Assembly (NCBI RefSeq): GCF_020921035.1
Contig: NC_063155.1
Location: 19,673,311 to 19,737,310, forward strand
Length of the DNA stretch: 64,000 nucleotides
Origin: Rhodamnia argentea
Taxonomy: Eukaryota; Streptophyta; Magnoliopsida; Myrtales; Myrtaceae
Direction of reading: 5' to 3'
The position numbers were made by a program, and so were the translations under genes. Below the pieces are notes generated by a model, which saw only the letters and a list, made by a program, of their open reading frames with translations, was not told where the DNA came from and did no database searches. Of the stretch, positions 23,081 to 35,254 are shown one piece after another (position 1 is the first letter of the stretch; each line of letters starts with the position of its first letter).

Positions 23081-24095
23081 ACATAATATTTAGTACTGTA
23101 ATTTTCGAATTTGGAAATGAAAATAAGGAATTATTTGACAATACATGAAGCACGAACGGGGTGTTGTTATATCGCTTTGACAATATAATTGGTTAGGTTT
23201 TGACTTCTCATTTAATGTTGAAACAGCTAACCAATTAAGTAAGTCATTCCTTGCAGGCTTAGAACTACCAATTAAGTCGTATGTAGTTAGATATCATCAA
23301 ATGCACATAACGTGGTTATCAATGTGTATGGATTATCTAAATTTGCCAGTATATGCTTAATCTTAGCATGAATTGTATTTTAATAACAAAAAATAAGTGT
23401 ATTTTTAAGCCTCACATTGCTAAATCAATCTTCCAGATTTGCCGATTTACACCTGAACCAAAACATGACCATAAATCTTTATAATACCCAGAATGTTAAG
23501 TGATTATCCGACCCGAAGAAGATCCGTGCCGAAAATAGCAGAAAATTTCGGGTCGGTTCGGGTATATGATTCGGTTTTGACGCTCCTAGTTTTGGTGGAG
23601 CGTACGGGCACCCGCTACGCTTGACATATAAGAACGTGTAAACTTATAGCTTATACCAGAGAAAGTCATAATTTAATAGAACTTCGCTGCCTTCCACCCC
23701 AAAATTTTCGCTGATGTGTGTCTTCACGAGATCGTTGTCTGTGCATGTCATATTTCGGCGTTTTCTTTATCAATTCAATCTTCTGATCATCATCACCTAA
23801 CACTGCTGAAAAATAGGGTCGTCAGGATCTCAAGTCTGTCAACCGAGTCGAGCGCGAGGGGAAAAAAAGCCACACACGAAAGTTTGTTGAGCCTTTATCT
23901 TTTCTCCTAGCACCCTATCATTTCCCCGTTAATACTTTAAAATATAAGACGGGTGAAGAAGAAGGGGCAAGAAAGAAAACAAGCAAGAAGGAAGGTTTAG
24001 CCTTTTCTCCTAAGCTTTCGTAGTCTTTGGACATGGAATGTTAGAAGTCTACCTGCAACCGTGACTCGGAGGTTTCAGTGCAACCCAGCTCACTT
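23081..24095. other. Spacer right of the Gypsy element
   Basis: No gene is seen. It is AT-rich, with a GGTCGG-type stretch near 23,510-23,580 that resembles one near 17,340-17,440 just left of the element, suggesting that the insertion split an older repeat. Confidence 0.4.
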
Positions 24096-24114
24096 GAGAG
24101 AGAGAGAGAGAGAG
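24095..24114. repeat. (GA)n microsatellite
   Basis: About ten GA units. Confidence 0.9.
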
Positions 24115-24353
24115 ATTGAAGCCCTTTCATGGCGCAAATTAAGGAAGACATTATCAAACTCCATATGTAAAGATCACCGATTGATGATGATGCTGATGAG
24201 CCATGAGGGGATGGTTGAATATGTACAGTAACTACTGACTTGGTTGTAATTGTTACCATGGCTTCACTTTTCTTTTTCTTTCTTTTTCCTTTAACAAACC
24301 GATACGTTACTTTCTTGAATGATGGAATGTACAATAACTAGACTTCGTCTACA

Positions 24354-24721
24354 CGACAATCTAATGTCTTTCACTCAGAAAAATTGGGTTTTCAGGACAA
24401 TTCACATCAAAATTTGACAACATAATGACAAAAATGCATTGTGGTACGGCAATCTAATGTCTTGTACTAAATAATAATTGGATTTTGGGACAATTCACAC
24501 CAAAATTTGACAACATAATGACAAAAATGCATTGTGGTACGACAATCTAATGTCTTGTACTAAATAATATTGGATTTTGGGACAATTCACACCAAAATTT
24601 GACAACATAATGACAAAAATGCATTGTGGTACGACAATCTAATGTCTTGTACTAAATAATATTGGATTTGGGACAATTCACATCAAAATTTGACGACACA
24701 ATCACAAACATGCATTGTAGT
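24354..24721. repeat. Four tandem copies of a 92-93 bp unit
   Basis: Copies start at 24354, 24447, 24540 and 24632. Each begins CGACAATCTAATGTCTT and ends AAATGCATTGTGGTA. Copies 2 and 3 are nearly identical, while copies 1 and 4 are more diverged, the usual pattern of unequal exchange. The array ends about 420 bp upstream of the DUF868 start codon. Confidence 0.9.
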
Positions 24722-25140
24722 GCTCCTCTCTCTCCACATTATAGACAACTCGCGTGTGAAGCTCTTAGCATACACTTTCTCCATAAAATACGTGAAATGC
24801 CATAACAATTTACAAATCCAATTGGATGGACGACAGTTCGTGAGAAGGACGAAAGAAGAAAAGGCTCGATTTAAAGTCATCTCCTTTATGATATTTTGGG
24901 GGGAAGATAACATGATGATGATGATGCCAACAGCGGTCATATACACTGTCATAATTCAACTCGAGACTCGAAGATACCTCCGCAAGAAAGGCCCACCAAG
25001 AAAAAAAGAAGAGAGCATAAACTCGAGACTCAAAAGAGCCAACTTGTTGTCACCACCTTCTCTAAACAATCTCAGGAAAGCTAAAGGAAAACGAAGAAAC
25101 CAATTGCTGTGAAGAGCTCGAGGAGCAAAGATTTAGCACG

Positions 25141-26187
25141 ATGATACAAGCGTGCTTCAGCCATCCGAGCTCACCGGCCGCCGCCGCCGCCGCGGCCTCC
25201 CAGTCCCCTCAAAGCCTCATCACCTCCATATACCAAACTCACCTCCTTGACTCCCCCACTCACCTCACGCTCACCTGGTCAAGAACCGCCTCCTCCCACA
25301 TGCTCACCATCCACTCATCGCCACCCCACCTCTTCTCTCTCACCATCTCCCTCCAACCTCCAACCTTCTCTCTCTTCAGGACCCGACCCGGGTCCAAATC
25401 CATACACCTGACCCCCCACCGCCGCCACGTGAAGATCAAGGTCCACTGGGACTTCACTCGGGCAGAGTTCGCTCGCGGCTCGGCTGAGCCCGAGGCGCGC
25501 TTCTACCTTTCTCTCACATGCAATGGCAAACTAGAGTTCTACCTCGGTGACCTGGAGGCTGAGGCCGGTCGGCGGCACAGGCTGGCCTCGGCTCGACAGC
25601 TCGCCGAGCCAACCACGACGCTCTTGTCGCGGCGAGAGCACGTGTTCGGCAGCCGGGTCTACGCCTGCACAGCTCAGTTCTTGGGGTCCAAGCACGAGAT
25701 CGCCATAGAGTGCAGCGGTGGCGTGTTGAAAGTGAAGGTCGACGGAGAGACGAGACTGGTGGTGAAGAGACTGGCGTGGAAGTTCAGAGGTAACGAGAGG
25801 ATCACGGTCGGCGCCACCGAGGTCGACTTCTTCTGGGACGTGTTGAATTGGGTCGGCAACATCACCGGGGGCGAGATTGGGAACTGCGGGTACGGAGTGT
25901 TCGTCTTCCAAGTGGGCGAATGCGGAGTGATATGGCCGGAGATGGTCGGGCCGGAGAAGAAGCTGATGAAGAAGAGCAAATCCGCTCTGGTAAATCCAGC
26001 CAAGTCGCAGAAGCCGGCGACGCTCTCGCCGTCGTCGCCCTCGTGCTCGAGCGTCTTGCAGTGGGCGGAGGAGAGCGGCAGCAGCGACGGGAGCAGCAGG
26101 AGCTCTTGCTGCTCATCGTCCACAAGGTCAAGCGGGAGTGGCAACGGAGGGTTCTCTTTGATGGTGTATGCTTGGAGGAGTGAGTGA
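25141..26187 (+). CDS. DUF868 family protein
   Basis: A 348-residue intronless protein of unknown function. The ATG at 25141 opens MIQACFSHPSS followed by a poly-Ala tract (residues about 12-19). The DUF868 core then shows SIYQTHLLDSPTHLTLTW (about 29-46), WDFTRAEFARGS (about 103-114), the block LLSRREHVFGSRVYACTAQF (about 161-180), VKRLAWKFRGNERITV (about 208-223) and EVDFFWDVLNWV (about 227-238), ending the core at YGVFVFQVG. The C-terminal 75 residues are a Ser-rich low-complexity tail ending in FSLMVYAWRSE. Length and motif order fit the plant family. The coding region is much more GC-rich than its flanks. No biochemical role is known to me for this family. Confidence 0.92.
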   Translation: MIQACFSHPSSPAAAAAAASQSPQSLITSIYQTHLLDSPTHLTLTWSRTASSHMLTIHSSPPHLFSLTISLQPPTFSLFRTRPGSKSIHLTPHRRHVKIKVHWDFTRAEFARGSAEPEARFYLSLTCNGKLEFYLGDLEAEAGRRHRLASARQLAEPTTTLLSRREHVFGSRVYACTAQFLGSKHEIAIECSGGVLKVKVDGETRLVVKRLAWKFRGNERITVGATEVDFFWDVLNWVGNITGGEIGNCGYGVFVFQVGECGVIWPEMVGPEKKLMKKSKSALVNPAKSQKPATLSPSSPSCSSVLQWAEESGSSDGSSRSSCCSSSTRSSGSGNGGFSLMVYAWRSE

Positions 26188-28684
26188 ATCGATTCTCTGA
26201 GATTTCTTGTTTGTTGTTTTTCTTTTTTTTTTCTTTTGGCGATTAATTGATTTTATATCGTTAATGTTTTGTGACAAGAGCCCTGCTGTGAGCTTGTGAA
26301 TACGACGATCGCTTCCTGCTGCATAGCCACCTTGTAACTTGGATCTCTGTAGCTTTTTTTAGCTTCATCGAAGAGGTTAGGATTTGGGATCTAGAGACGC
26401 CACGTTTGGACCCTTCTTTCAGATACTAATCTTAAGCTTTTCTTGGCAAAGCTCTCAAATTAACGAATGGAATTTGAAAAACTAGCATGGTAACAGCATA
26501 ATGATGCAATCTCAACTGCAAATGTTATAAATGACAAAAATATATTTAGCAATCATTGTGGACTCACCTCTAATCTTATGCTTAGTATTCTATTGTTACA
26601 ATGTCACACCGTCATGCTAGCGGGATCTAATTAGATAGTCTAAATGCATAAAAGGACGACTTGTTTATACAGATAAAAAGAAGAGAGATTCGAAGGAGGA
26701 TCGATCGTGCAAAAAGCACGAGTAACTAAAGAGAGGATCGAATTTGAAGTTGACCCTTTTGTAAGCACTTTTGAAAGGGCAGCTCAAGAGGATGAACTGG
26801 TGAAGATCTTTCAAATCCAAAAGCCAAACCACCCCCACGCAAGGGGCCCGGAAAAAGTGCCAAGCTACTGCAATCATGACCGCATGCACCCATCACCGCT
26901 TTGGATGCTCCCAAGATAAAAACTAAGTAGGATTTCATCATCAATGTGAATTGAAAATTGGTCAGCCTGCTGTTTTCTTTCGGCCTTTTTGTTTATTTGT
27001 TACAAAAGCTTTGTAAAGGGAGAGCATAAGGTAGGAGCTCTCATCACCAAAAGATACTCTTTTAACTGTCGTGTTCGGCCACATTGCTCCCTCATCATCA
27101 TTACCTGGGGTCGTGCCTATGCTCTTTCACAATCACAACAAACCCTTTTGCTCTAGCATTTCTCGCTTTCTGTAAACATTTGAATTCAAATCACCGCGCC
27201 GTCGAATTTTTCTAAGTTCAGAGGCACGGCTCGTTCGCTTCCGATTTGGCTCAGCTTTTTTTACCCGGTTCAACCCCGTGTAGTGGTTCCATTCCGTTTT
27301 TGCTACGACTTTGAAAACAAGCCCGAGCACTGTACATGCGATCGGTACCTGTGAAACTTTGAGCGGCATGCATCGAGGGTCAAAAGTGTAAAGGTTTGCA
27401 TGCACTCAACTCAAGCAAAGCTCAAATGCTAACAAGTACATGGAATGTTGGCTCATCGATGCATGCATCACTGTGCAACACTGGCAGTTGGAGATCCTGA
27501 GATCTGGATTACATGGATTCAAGAAGACGAAGGGAAATGGGAATCCTATCTCCGCCCATGGTTTTGGCCATCATAGACCGCACGGCATATGTCAAGCACG
27601 TTTACGCGCGCTTGACCTCAACCTGCATATGGGGTCAAACTTGAAGAGAGAGAGTGAGAGAGAAGTACCGTCAATTTTGCTCAATGTATAGAAATTCAAG
27701 ATTCATTGATACTTCCATGACTTTTAAGAGGAAGAACTGCTGCCACAAGAAACGCAATTTTCTAGCGCAATTGCATGCACCAAAGATCCAAGGGATCTCA
27801 ATGATTTAAAGGTCAAAGAGTCAATGCATGTGCGTTCCTACGGTTTATCTATGAAGGCCAGGTGATCTCAATAAAATTTATAAATATTAAACTTGTGAAA
27901 AGTTTTTTTTTTTTTTTTTTGGGTTAAGCATCGCAGAGATTACCTGTATAAACTGAAAATGAGAATATCGTCTATATCTTGTCGTTCGGTAGGGTCTGGT
28001 AACAAAATGCAAAAGTTCTCATGTAACCTTATTTGCTCCTGAGTATATCAAAACAATAATGGCAAGAAATGTCGACGTGGAAGCAAAAAGTGCATCTTTC
28101 AGACCACTTTTAGTTCTGTGTAGATGATAATTAATCTGAACATCTCTTTCAGGCAGCAAAATTTGATGCGATGATGTACCGCAGACGGTGGACACCATCA
28201 TAAGTACTTTTTACGTTTGACCATGCCATATCCTCTTTCACCAATACAGCTGTCGCCCCGCTTCTCACACTAGATAACACATGAATAAGAAAATGGGCCT
28301 AAACCAAGAAGCCCATTAAAGACAATGTAGCAGTTCACAACTTCAGATGACCCAAACATAGTAGAGAATCCAAAAAGAATACTAACAAGGGCGTAAGTTC
28401 CATTTCATCATGATACTTCTTGGAGAACACAAATTTGACAAAACCAATAGTGAATAATATACACATGAGTTAGGATGGACACATCCTTTGCACACACAGC
28501 AATTTAGAAGTAGGTTTTCAAGGTCATTGAACTTAAATTTTCAGACAACTATCTCTAATTACACCTCCCTTCAGGGTCAACTGTAAAACTGTTTTGAGTC
28601 TGTTCCCCAAAGTTGGCACCGTTTCTTTCTCTAGCCATAAGCTGCCATACAGCCTTTCCAAGAGTTTGCAGGTAAAAATGACCC
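26188..28684. other. Spacer between DUF868 and the DUF2358 gene
   Basis: No gene is recognised. The two genes converge here, so 3' UTRs and polyadenylation signals are expected. A poly-T run of about 20 lies near 27,903 and GA-rich simple sequence near 27,645-27,665. The reading frames present lack family resemblance. Confidence 0.5.
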
Positions 28685-31634
28685 TCAATCATTTGGTCTG
28701 CCAAAGCTAGGGGTAAAAATCTGGCCAATTGCTTCTAGAGCTGAAACATTCCAACTTTCAGCATGTCTAACTATCTGCAGAAGAGGCGACACTCCCAATA
28801 AGTAAGATTTTGCCAGCCTAGAATGAACTCAAACAATGAGACTTCAGCCAAAAAAAAAAAAAGGAAGCTCATTACAAAGTTGTCATCAAGTTCATAAACA
28901 GTCTTCCCATCAATCGAAATGAGAGGTCTCCAGGGAAGTTTTAAGTAGGTTCTGCAAGTTGAGACATTGTGTGAGCCACTCTATTGATCAACAGTGATAT
29001 GTTAACAAATATACTATACATATTCATTCCAATCGATCAAGCAAGCCATCCATCACCATGAGTAGCTCCACCTAATTTATCCCCAGGTCTGATCCCCTAG
29101 AGGAAAGAGCAAATAGTGGAGGATGTAAACGGTAATCGATTGAAGTACCTGAGCTTCCATCTAGCCAAAATGTAAGTCTCATCATCACCCTGTGGATATA
29201 GGTAATTAGCGGGAAATAAGAACCCGGGTTCAGAACAATAACAAAACAAATCTGAAGAATCTAGAGTTCATTTACGCATGTGAGCCAGCAAGTGAAACAA
29301 CTTCACTAATTTCACATGTCATAAGACAGACTTGACCTCATTGAGCATTAGCAAGTTCCAAACAGATGCTAGCAAGCAATAACATGTCCTGAGAATTCAT
29401 TGAGACAGAATTATGAAAGAACTATATTTATCATTATTTGTACTGAAAATGGAACTTGGCAATCTGTTCTTTTCCTTAACTAACGTTTAATATTCTCACT
29501 AATGGGTTAAATTTTCTCCAGTTTGTGTATGTGACTGCATGCAGAAATATGGTGTCACACATGGCATTTGCAAGATCCCGCAGATAGGAAGGGATCCCCT
29601 AGCACTGGGTATCCGACGAAAGTGCACCAGTCAGCCTAATAGGAGAATTATTGGTGGCCATCCCTCAATTCTACCTTCGGCACTCATGGTAACAGAAATG
29701 CCAAGTTCAAGCTGAAAGTGGGTGGGTTGACGAAGATAATCTAGTTATGTCTATCACTGAACCAGATTTGAAATTACAAAGAGTTACTACCTTTTGTATA
29801 TTGTGTAATATAATCGATGGATGGTCAAAGAAAGGAACAAGTAATTTCAAGTTGCGCTCATACAGACCCTTACCTGAACAGCCAAACACCAAGGAATTAG
29901 TTGATTTCTCATGAGGATGTGAGCTTTGTGGGTATGCACAAATATTAATAGTTAACAATAGCTCAGTTCCTTCAGAAGGCTAATAGCATGGAGGACGAGA
30001 TAAAATATTGTATCCAGTTTTCTAGAAACAAGCAATAATAGACTCCAGAAATTGTACTATAATAAGATAAAGCCAAACTAGACTGCAATTAGCTTGAAGG
30101 CTAAGAAAGCTACAGATCAAATACATAAACAAAATCTAGTCATGTTCATTAGCATTTCATTTCGAAAAAAAGATGTCTGCAGAAAAAGAAAACCGCAAGA
30201 CTAGTAGTTTGAGAGTCTCTGTGAATACTTTCTTGGGAATAATTGATAGACTCATCCAGAAAAGATTAGTGCATCAGATGTGCTTTAATAAGCATATCAA
30301 TCAAGACAGGTTCTACAAAGGACCAAAAGAAGCAACAGTGACAGGATGGGATGGCTTTTTTGTTTGGGATGAGCAGGAAGGCTCTAAATTCATGACAAGA
30401 TCAAAATTAGAAACCAGCCAAGTCGCCAAGAAGCAGAATATAATCAATGAAATCCCCATACACAAGAGGATTGAAATGTCAAGTGGAAAGCATTTTATGG
30501 ATTTAAGAAACTCTATGAAATGATCATCCTAACCAGTTGGGAGTAAACCACTGAACCAAAATTTCAGGGGCTCTATCATACCAGTTCTTCAGAAAAAGAG
30601 TTTCCACATGTGACTATCACTAAATTAATTCAACAACGGCATGTAAACAAGAGAAACTGCAGAGCATAGGATCATTCTCTTACCCCGGAATCTAATTGTT
30701 GGATCTTCGAAAATGCAATCTTCAGCGTAAATAGCAGAAGTAAAAACTCCTATTTTGAGCAAAGAGGTCAGTATAATATAAAAGGGTGACTATGTAGTGC
30801 TTTTGGGCACTGCAAGAATGAGTTTTATCACCCTGTCTTAAACTCAGAACGTTTTAATATCAGTTTCCTAAAGTGCTAATAGACAATGAGCACTCGCCAA
30901 GATTGATGAGGAGTTTTTAAAGACAATTCCTGTAAGTCTCTTCTTCAGATTCTTTCAAATGATTTTTCCCAATTCATCTTTGTGAACTACACAATTTAAA
31001 ATCTGGGCAACCTATTTTCTATTCCTTCGCAAAACCTTGGTTGGGTTACCAGCACCACCATCTTTACACACAAGCATAAACCTCCTCTCATGGAAATGCC
31101 TAACCCGTTTCAGATTATTAGTAATCCATCAACTAAGCAAGTTTGATATTGGAGCATACTCAGATGATTTTGTTTGTTGACAGTAAGCATACAGAGTAAA
31201 AGAAAGGAAGTAAAGGTACCGGTGACAAAATAAGCCTTCTCATAATCAGCTGTGAGGATCATCACGACATCATCGACACTGGAAGCAGAAACCCCATCTT
31301 TCTCGTCGTCACTCGCACTCTCCAAACTGCAGAAAATCAAAACACAATCAGAAGAGCAAGATCAATAACGAGAACGGTCGTTCCCAACTGTCTATCAACT
31401 CGCCGCTCGTCCGAACTTCATATCTCCATCGCCAGGACAACTTAAACCGCATCGTGCGACATTGCCCCGGGGCGAAGAGAAATCGAATCACCTGTCGTCC
31501 TTCATAGGAGACAAAACCCTGAGAATCTCCGTGACTCCGCTCACAGCGAGCTTGATCAACTTCGGCGTGGCTCCCGTGCTTCCTTCCTCGCCAGTCGATT
31601 TAATTGAGCGACAACATCCCGCACGACGAGCTTT
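28685..31634 (-). CDS. DUF2358 / NTF2-like family protein, at least seven exons, start unresolved
   Basis: Exons in transcript order are 31492-31634, 31220-31326, 30684-30749, 29791-29873, 29149-29189, 28876-28951 and 28685-28774 (ending TGA). All junctions keep frame with GT-AG borders. The protein reads ...KLIKLAVSGVTEIL, then DDVVMILTADYEKAYFVTG, FTSAIYAEDCIFEDPTIRFR, YERNLKLLVPFFDHPSI, TYLKLPWRPLISIDGKTVYE and AESWNVSALEAIGQIFTPSF. This is the conserved core of the plant DUF2358 (SnoaL/NTF2-like fold) proteins, which are probably plastid proteins of unknown function. The N-terminus is unclear: the frame of the first listed exon has no ATG, an acceptor-like CTCTCGCAG precedes 31634, and a candidate ATG at 31774-31772 lies in another frame. 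A further short 5' exon is the simplest explanation. Confidence 0.87.
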
Positions 31635-31649
31635 CTGCGAGAGAGATCA

Positions 31650-33826
31650 GCGTGGATGGCTCAGAGAGAGAAACGGAAGGAGAAAAAAAAAACCAAAAAA
31701 GAAAAGCGAGCTCCGCAGATTGAGACATCGAGCTCGAAGAGAACGCGGTCGAGGAAGTGGAAGCTAAGAGTCACCATCGAGCGCAGAGTTATTGGAGAAG
31801 GCCTCGCGATGCAGGCGATTCCCGCCATTTCTGGTCCAGAGGTTGAAGACGAAGATGACGATGAGCTTCCAAATATCCAATAACGAAGACGAATCTAATG
31901 GGCCGAGAGCGGTGTTGAAAGGGCCTGACACATATGAGCCCAAATAAAGTTGACATCGTAGAGGGTCATTGTCGGGCCCATCTGTCACACTTTGGGCTCG
32001 CATGACTAGGCCCAAAAGAAGCCAGTTGGCGTAACCTTCGATGACTTTGTATTTTGCCATTCGGCCATAATTTCATTCTTTGTGTGGATTAATCATTTGA
32101 AGGCATGTGTGCTCAAATCTAAATATAAAGGAATCGTGGGAATCTATCCATCGTACGCTATTTTGAAAGTTAAAGTTTTAACATGAGATGTTGCTAGTCG
32201 ATCGCAACAAAAATAATGATGTTCTTCGACCAAAGAAAAAAAAAAAAAACACCGGTGTTTTACCGATGAAAAAAATCAGTGCCTAGCGCCTCGTTTGCAT
32301 ACATACATGTCAAATTTTAAATGACTAGTTTACGGCAACTTCATGTGATTAATTCGGTCAATTGATCTCTTTACTTGCCTGACATAGATGGCAAGAAAAA
32401 AAATCGCTCAACATCTATACCTATGGAAATTTGTTATTGTAAATTTGTAAGTAGAGTCATCCATAAGTGTGGTCTTTTAAGTGTGCCATCTAAGGATTGC
32501 ATGGGATGAAAATGGGCCTTTCCTCGTCGTATGAAAAGGTTTTGGTACTTTCTCTATAAAGTAGCAGCTGACCAGCAAAAATTAATTATCAACTTAATTG
32601 CTGAGTAGAAGATTGACTTCACATTTACAAAACTGTAGCAGCACATTACAATTCCTAGCTTTCAAGTGCTGCAAAATCAAACGTGTATTACCAGACATAC
32701 AAGTTACAAAAGTCTCTTAACACACACAACATCAACTAAAAAAAATTCCTAACATGAGACTATGCGGTACAACTTTCCTACACAAGTTCACTTGTGGATA
32801 AGGATAAGGGTGAGAGGTTCCGAGTTTCTGAAATTTGGGGCTTACACGGCAGAATTAGTACCCCATTTTTCGGAATCTCAAACCTACCATGCAATCCTGG
32901 AATCTGAAATTCAACCCAGATTTTACCTATATTCGTAATTAAACGATTACAGTGAATTATCAACTCTAATAACCACCATTTGCTACTGGAATCCACACCG
33001 ACTATAACTTATATTTAGACACACAAAGAATATAAAACATTAACAAAGTAAAACAATCAATTATGGATATCGCCAGAAATGAAAGTTCGGACTAGTAATA
33101 GTTCTAGATTACACACTTATCATCGAACATAATGAAATATCGCAGAATCGCATGAAAATATAGAAAAAGAAAAATATAGACTCGTTCCAAGTTCTAAGCT
33201 AGAACTTGGAACCTATCCTACATATCCTTGAACCTGAAACCTATTCTGTTTTTATCAAATCCCGGTTCTACCTTGGACATACTCCCCCCCTAGGTGAGGA
33301 CGTCGCAACTTTGATAAAGTACACGGTGACCTTACAAATCTCCTCTCCTTCGCACCCATCCTACCTCTGAGTTTAATTTTCTTTTGACCAACTTTTCTTA
33401 CCCTAGCAAATTCATCTCAGTTTGGTTAATTAAAATCCATTGAAAGCAACACTAACCTCGTGGATTTGCGATTCCAAAGACACAGGTGAATGGCCAAAAC
33501 AAGATGATATTCACATCTTTGGTGGTGTGGATGTGGGATTCAAGCCAATGTGGTGCCTCCATTTCATTCAAAAACAGTGTTTATTTCAACCTAAACCGGT
33601 AACAGAGATAATCACCACTCGAAAACTCGACCAAACATGGAACATTATCAGCTGAAAAGTGTCTGCAACACCAACTTGAGCTAATCACAGATGCTTCAGC
33701 CATGCCTCAACTCCACAAGATCACCTCATCCTTCTCTTGATATATATCACAAACAACAACAAGAAGAACACTCCCACGGCAGACTTGTCTTTTGTGGGCA
33801 TTAGCAAGGACAACGAAACTCACAAA
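31650..33826. other. Upstream region of the DUF2358 gene and spacer to DRT102
   Basis: The first 250 bp should hold the 5' exon and promoter of the DUF2358 gene. TGGGCC/GGCCCA words cluster at 31,900-32,015. No gene is seen in the remainder. The 32,800-33,290 part has GGAACC-type words and may be an old transposon. Confidence 0.45.
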
Positions 33827-34774
33827 TCAAGCCAAGGATGACGCCGATTCCTCGTTGTCGATGGCCTTCTTAGCGGTCTCGAGGTCCTCGTCGAAGAACA
33901 TGTCCCAGTGGCCATCCCACTTGATGAAGAACTCCGTGTCCTCGTGATACTTCACCCTGTGCACATCCCCGCTGGGGGTGAACAAGTAATCCCCCACCAC
34001 CAAGTCGTACCTCTCCTTCTTGGTCAAGTTCCACACGCTCTTCTTGCCTTCCAGCACCACCAGGTCGTGCCCGAACGTGTGGTGGTGCGCCGGCTCCACG
34101 CTCCCGGCCTTGAACCTCACGATCGCCGATGTCGGGGTCTCCCGGATTATCTTCATCGAACCCCCCGGGATCATGTCGATGGGGTTCAGCTCCCGGCGCT
34201 TCGCCAGGCAGCAGATCGCGCAGGAAGCGGAATCATCCGGCTCCGAGGTCGGCGCGCCGATCTTTGGGGTTTCGATCAGGGCTCGGTCGAGGAACTCCTG
34301 GAGGTCGTCGCTCCAGGGCTGGTCGCCAGAGGCGGGGCAGGGGGACTTGAAGGGAGTGTCAAGCCAGGCGCGGAGGATCTCCACGGCGGTGCCCGGCGGC
34401 GTGGAGAGGGCGGAGACGGCGAGGATGTTGGAGTTGTTGATGGACCGGGCGTTGACAGCGTCGGCGACGGAGAGGCAGGTCCCCGCGAAGGCGCCGGGGA
34501 ACTTGTTGGCGAACATGGAGACGCCGCAGCCGGTGCCGCAGGCGACGAGGCCGCGGGTCTCGGTTCCGCCGGAGGAGGAGACGCGGCGGCCGACGTCGGC
34601 GGCTACGGAGTAGTAGGGGCCGGTGCCGAGGTCCTCGACCTCGATGTGCAGGGTCTCGCGGAGGTGGGAGACGAGGGCGTCCTTGAGCGGGGCGCCGAAA
34701 GGGTCGGCCCCTGCGATGATTTTGGTGGGGCGATCGGCGGTGGTGGTGGGGGCGGGGGCGGGGGAATCAGCCAT
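33827..34774 (-). CDS. DRT102: DRT102-like protein: RpiB/LacAB-type sugar isomerase domain fused to a cupin
   Basis: A 315-residue intronless protein. The N-terminal domain (about 17-165) is of the RpiB/LacA/LacB sugar-phosphate isomerase type, with KIIAGADPFGAPLKDAL at the start, the ACGTGCGVSMFANK active-site loop at 78-91 and NARSINNSNILAVS at 108-121. The C-terminal domain (about 200-295) is a cupin, with the metal-binding pattern HHH at 230-232, H236 and H272. The linker carries a CAICC cysteine group (185-189). This fusion is the plant DNA-damage-repair/toleration protein DRT102, named for partial complementation of bacterial repair mutants. Its true reaction is unsettled and may be sugar-phosphate isomerisation. 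The start ATG at 34774 precedes a Pro/Thr-rich stretch. The coding region is strongly GC-rich, which creates long antisense reading frames that are not real genes. Confidence 0.94.
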   Translation of the reverse strand: MADSPAPAPTTTADRPTKIIAGADPFGAPLKDALVSHLRETLHIEVEDLGTGPYYSVAADVGRRVSSSGGTETRGLVACGTGCGVSMFANKFPGAFAGTCLSVADAVNARSINNSNILAVSALSTPPGTAVEILRAWLDTPFKSPCPASGDQPWSDDLQEFLDRALIETPKIGAPTSEPDDSASCAICCLAKRRELNPIDMIPGGSMKIIRETPTSAIVRFKAGSVEPAHHHTFGHDLVVLEGKKSVWNLTKKERYDLVVGDYLFTPSGDVHRVKYHEDTEFFIKWDGHWDMFFDEDLETAKKAIDNEESASSLA

Positions 34775-34899
34775 TGGCGGCGGCGGTTGAGGGATGGGGA
34801 CGACGGAGGATGTCGGAGAGAGAAGGGATTTGCTAGTGAGTCAGCTCCCGTGAATATAATGTAGATAACAGGTCCAGGTACATCCAGTGAGGCCGTAAC

Positions 34900-35065
34900 T
34901 GAGGGAGTGTCCTGGAATTGTTTACTAAAGTTAAGAACTGCAGAGGTTGCGGTCCACCTAAGATGAAACACTTTGTTAATTTGTGATGGCATTTTCTAGT
35001 GTTTTCTCTCTCTTTTTTTTTTTTTTTTTTTTTGTTGGCCGATCTAATTCTACTCTTTTCAAAGG
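34900..35065. repeat. Upstream segment shared with 39,880-40,010
   Basis: The 20-mer TTGTGATGGCATTTTCTAGT at 34981-35000 recurs exactly at 39954-39973. Weaker similarity lies on both sides, including GGTCC...TAAGATGAA before and TCTAATTCTACT after. This is a dispersed repeat rather than DRT102-specific sequence. Confidence 0.55.
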
Positions 35066-35254
35066 TTTTCGACGGTATAATTACACGGACTCGGCTTCTG
35101 AATTTTACAGCTTTAATTGATTTCGGTAATGAAACTTGCAAAATCCATGTATTATACTGTCTTGTTCTAACTGGTTATAAATTTAGTTTATTTTTGGAAA
35201 ATTTTCAAATAATTACATGAAGAGTTATTATTCTCTCAATTAAAAATATGAAAT

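Noticed and set aside
25531..26183. Overlapping frames on both strands within DUF868
   Set aside because: They are shadows of the GC-rich DUF868 coding sequence. Only the 25141 frame shows family motifs.
33908..34864. Long plus-strand reading frames opposite DRT102
   Set aside because: They are Gly/Arg-rich products of high GC content on the strand opposite a well-supported gene and resemble no family.
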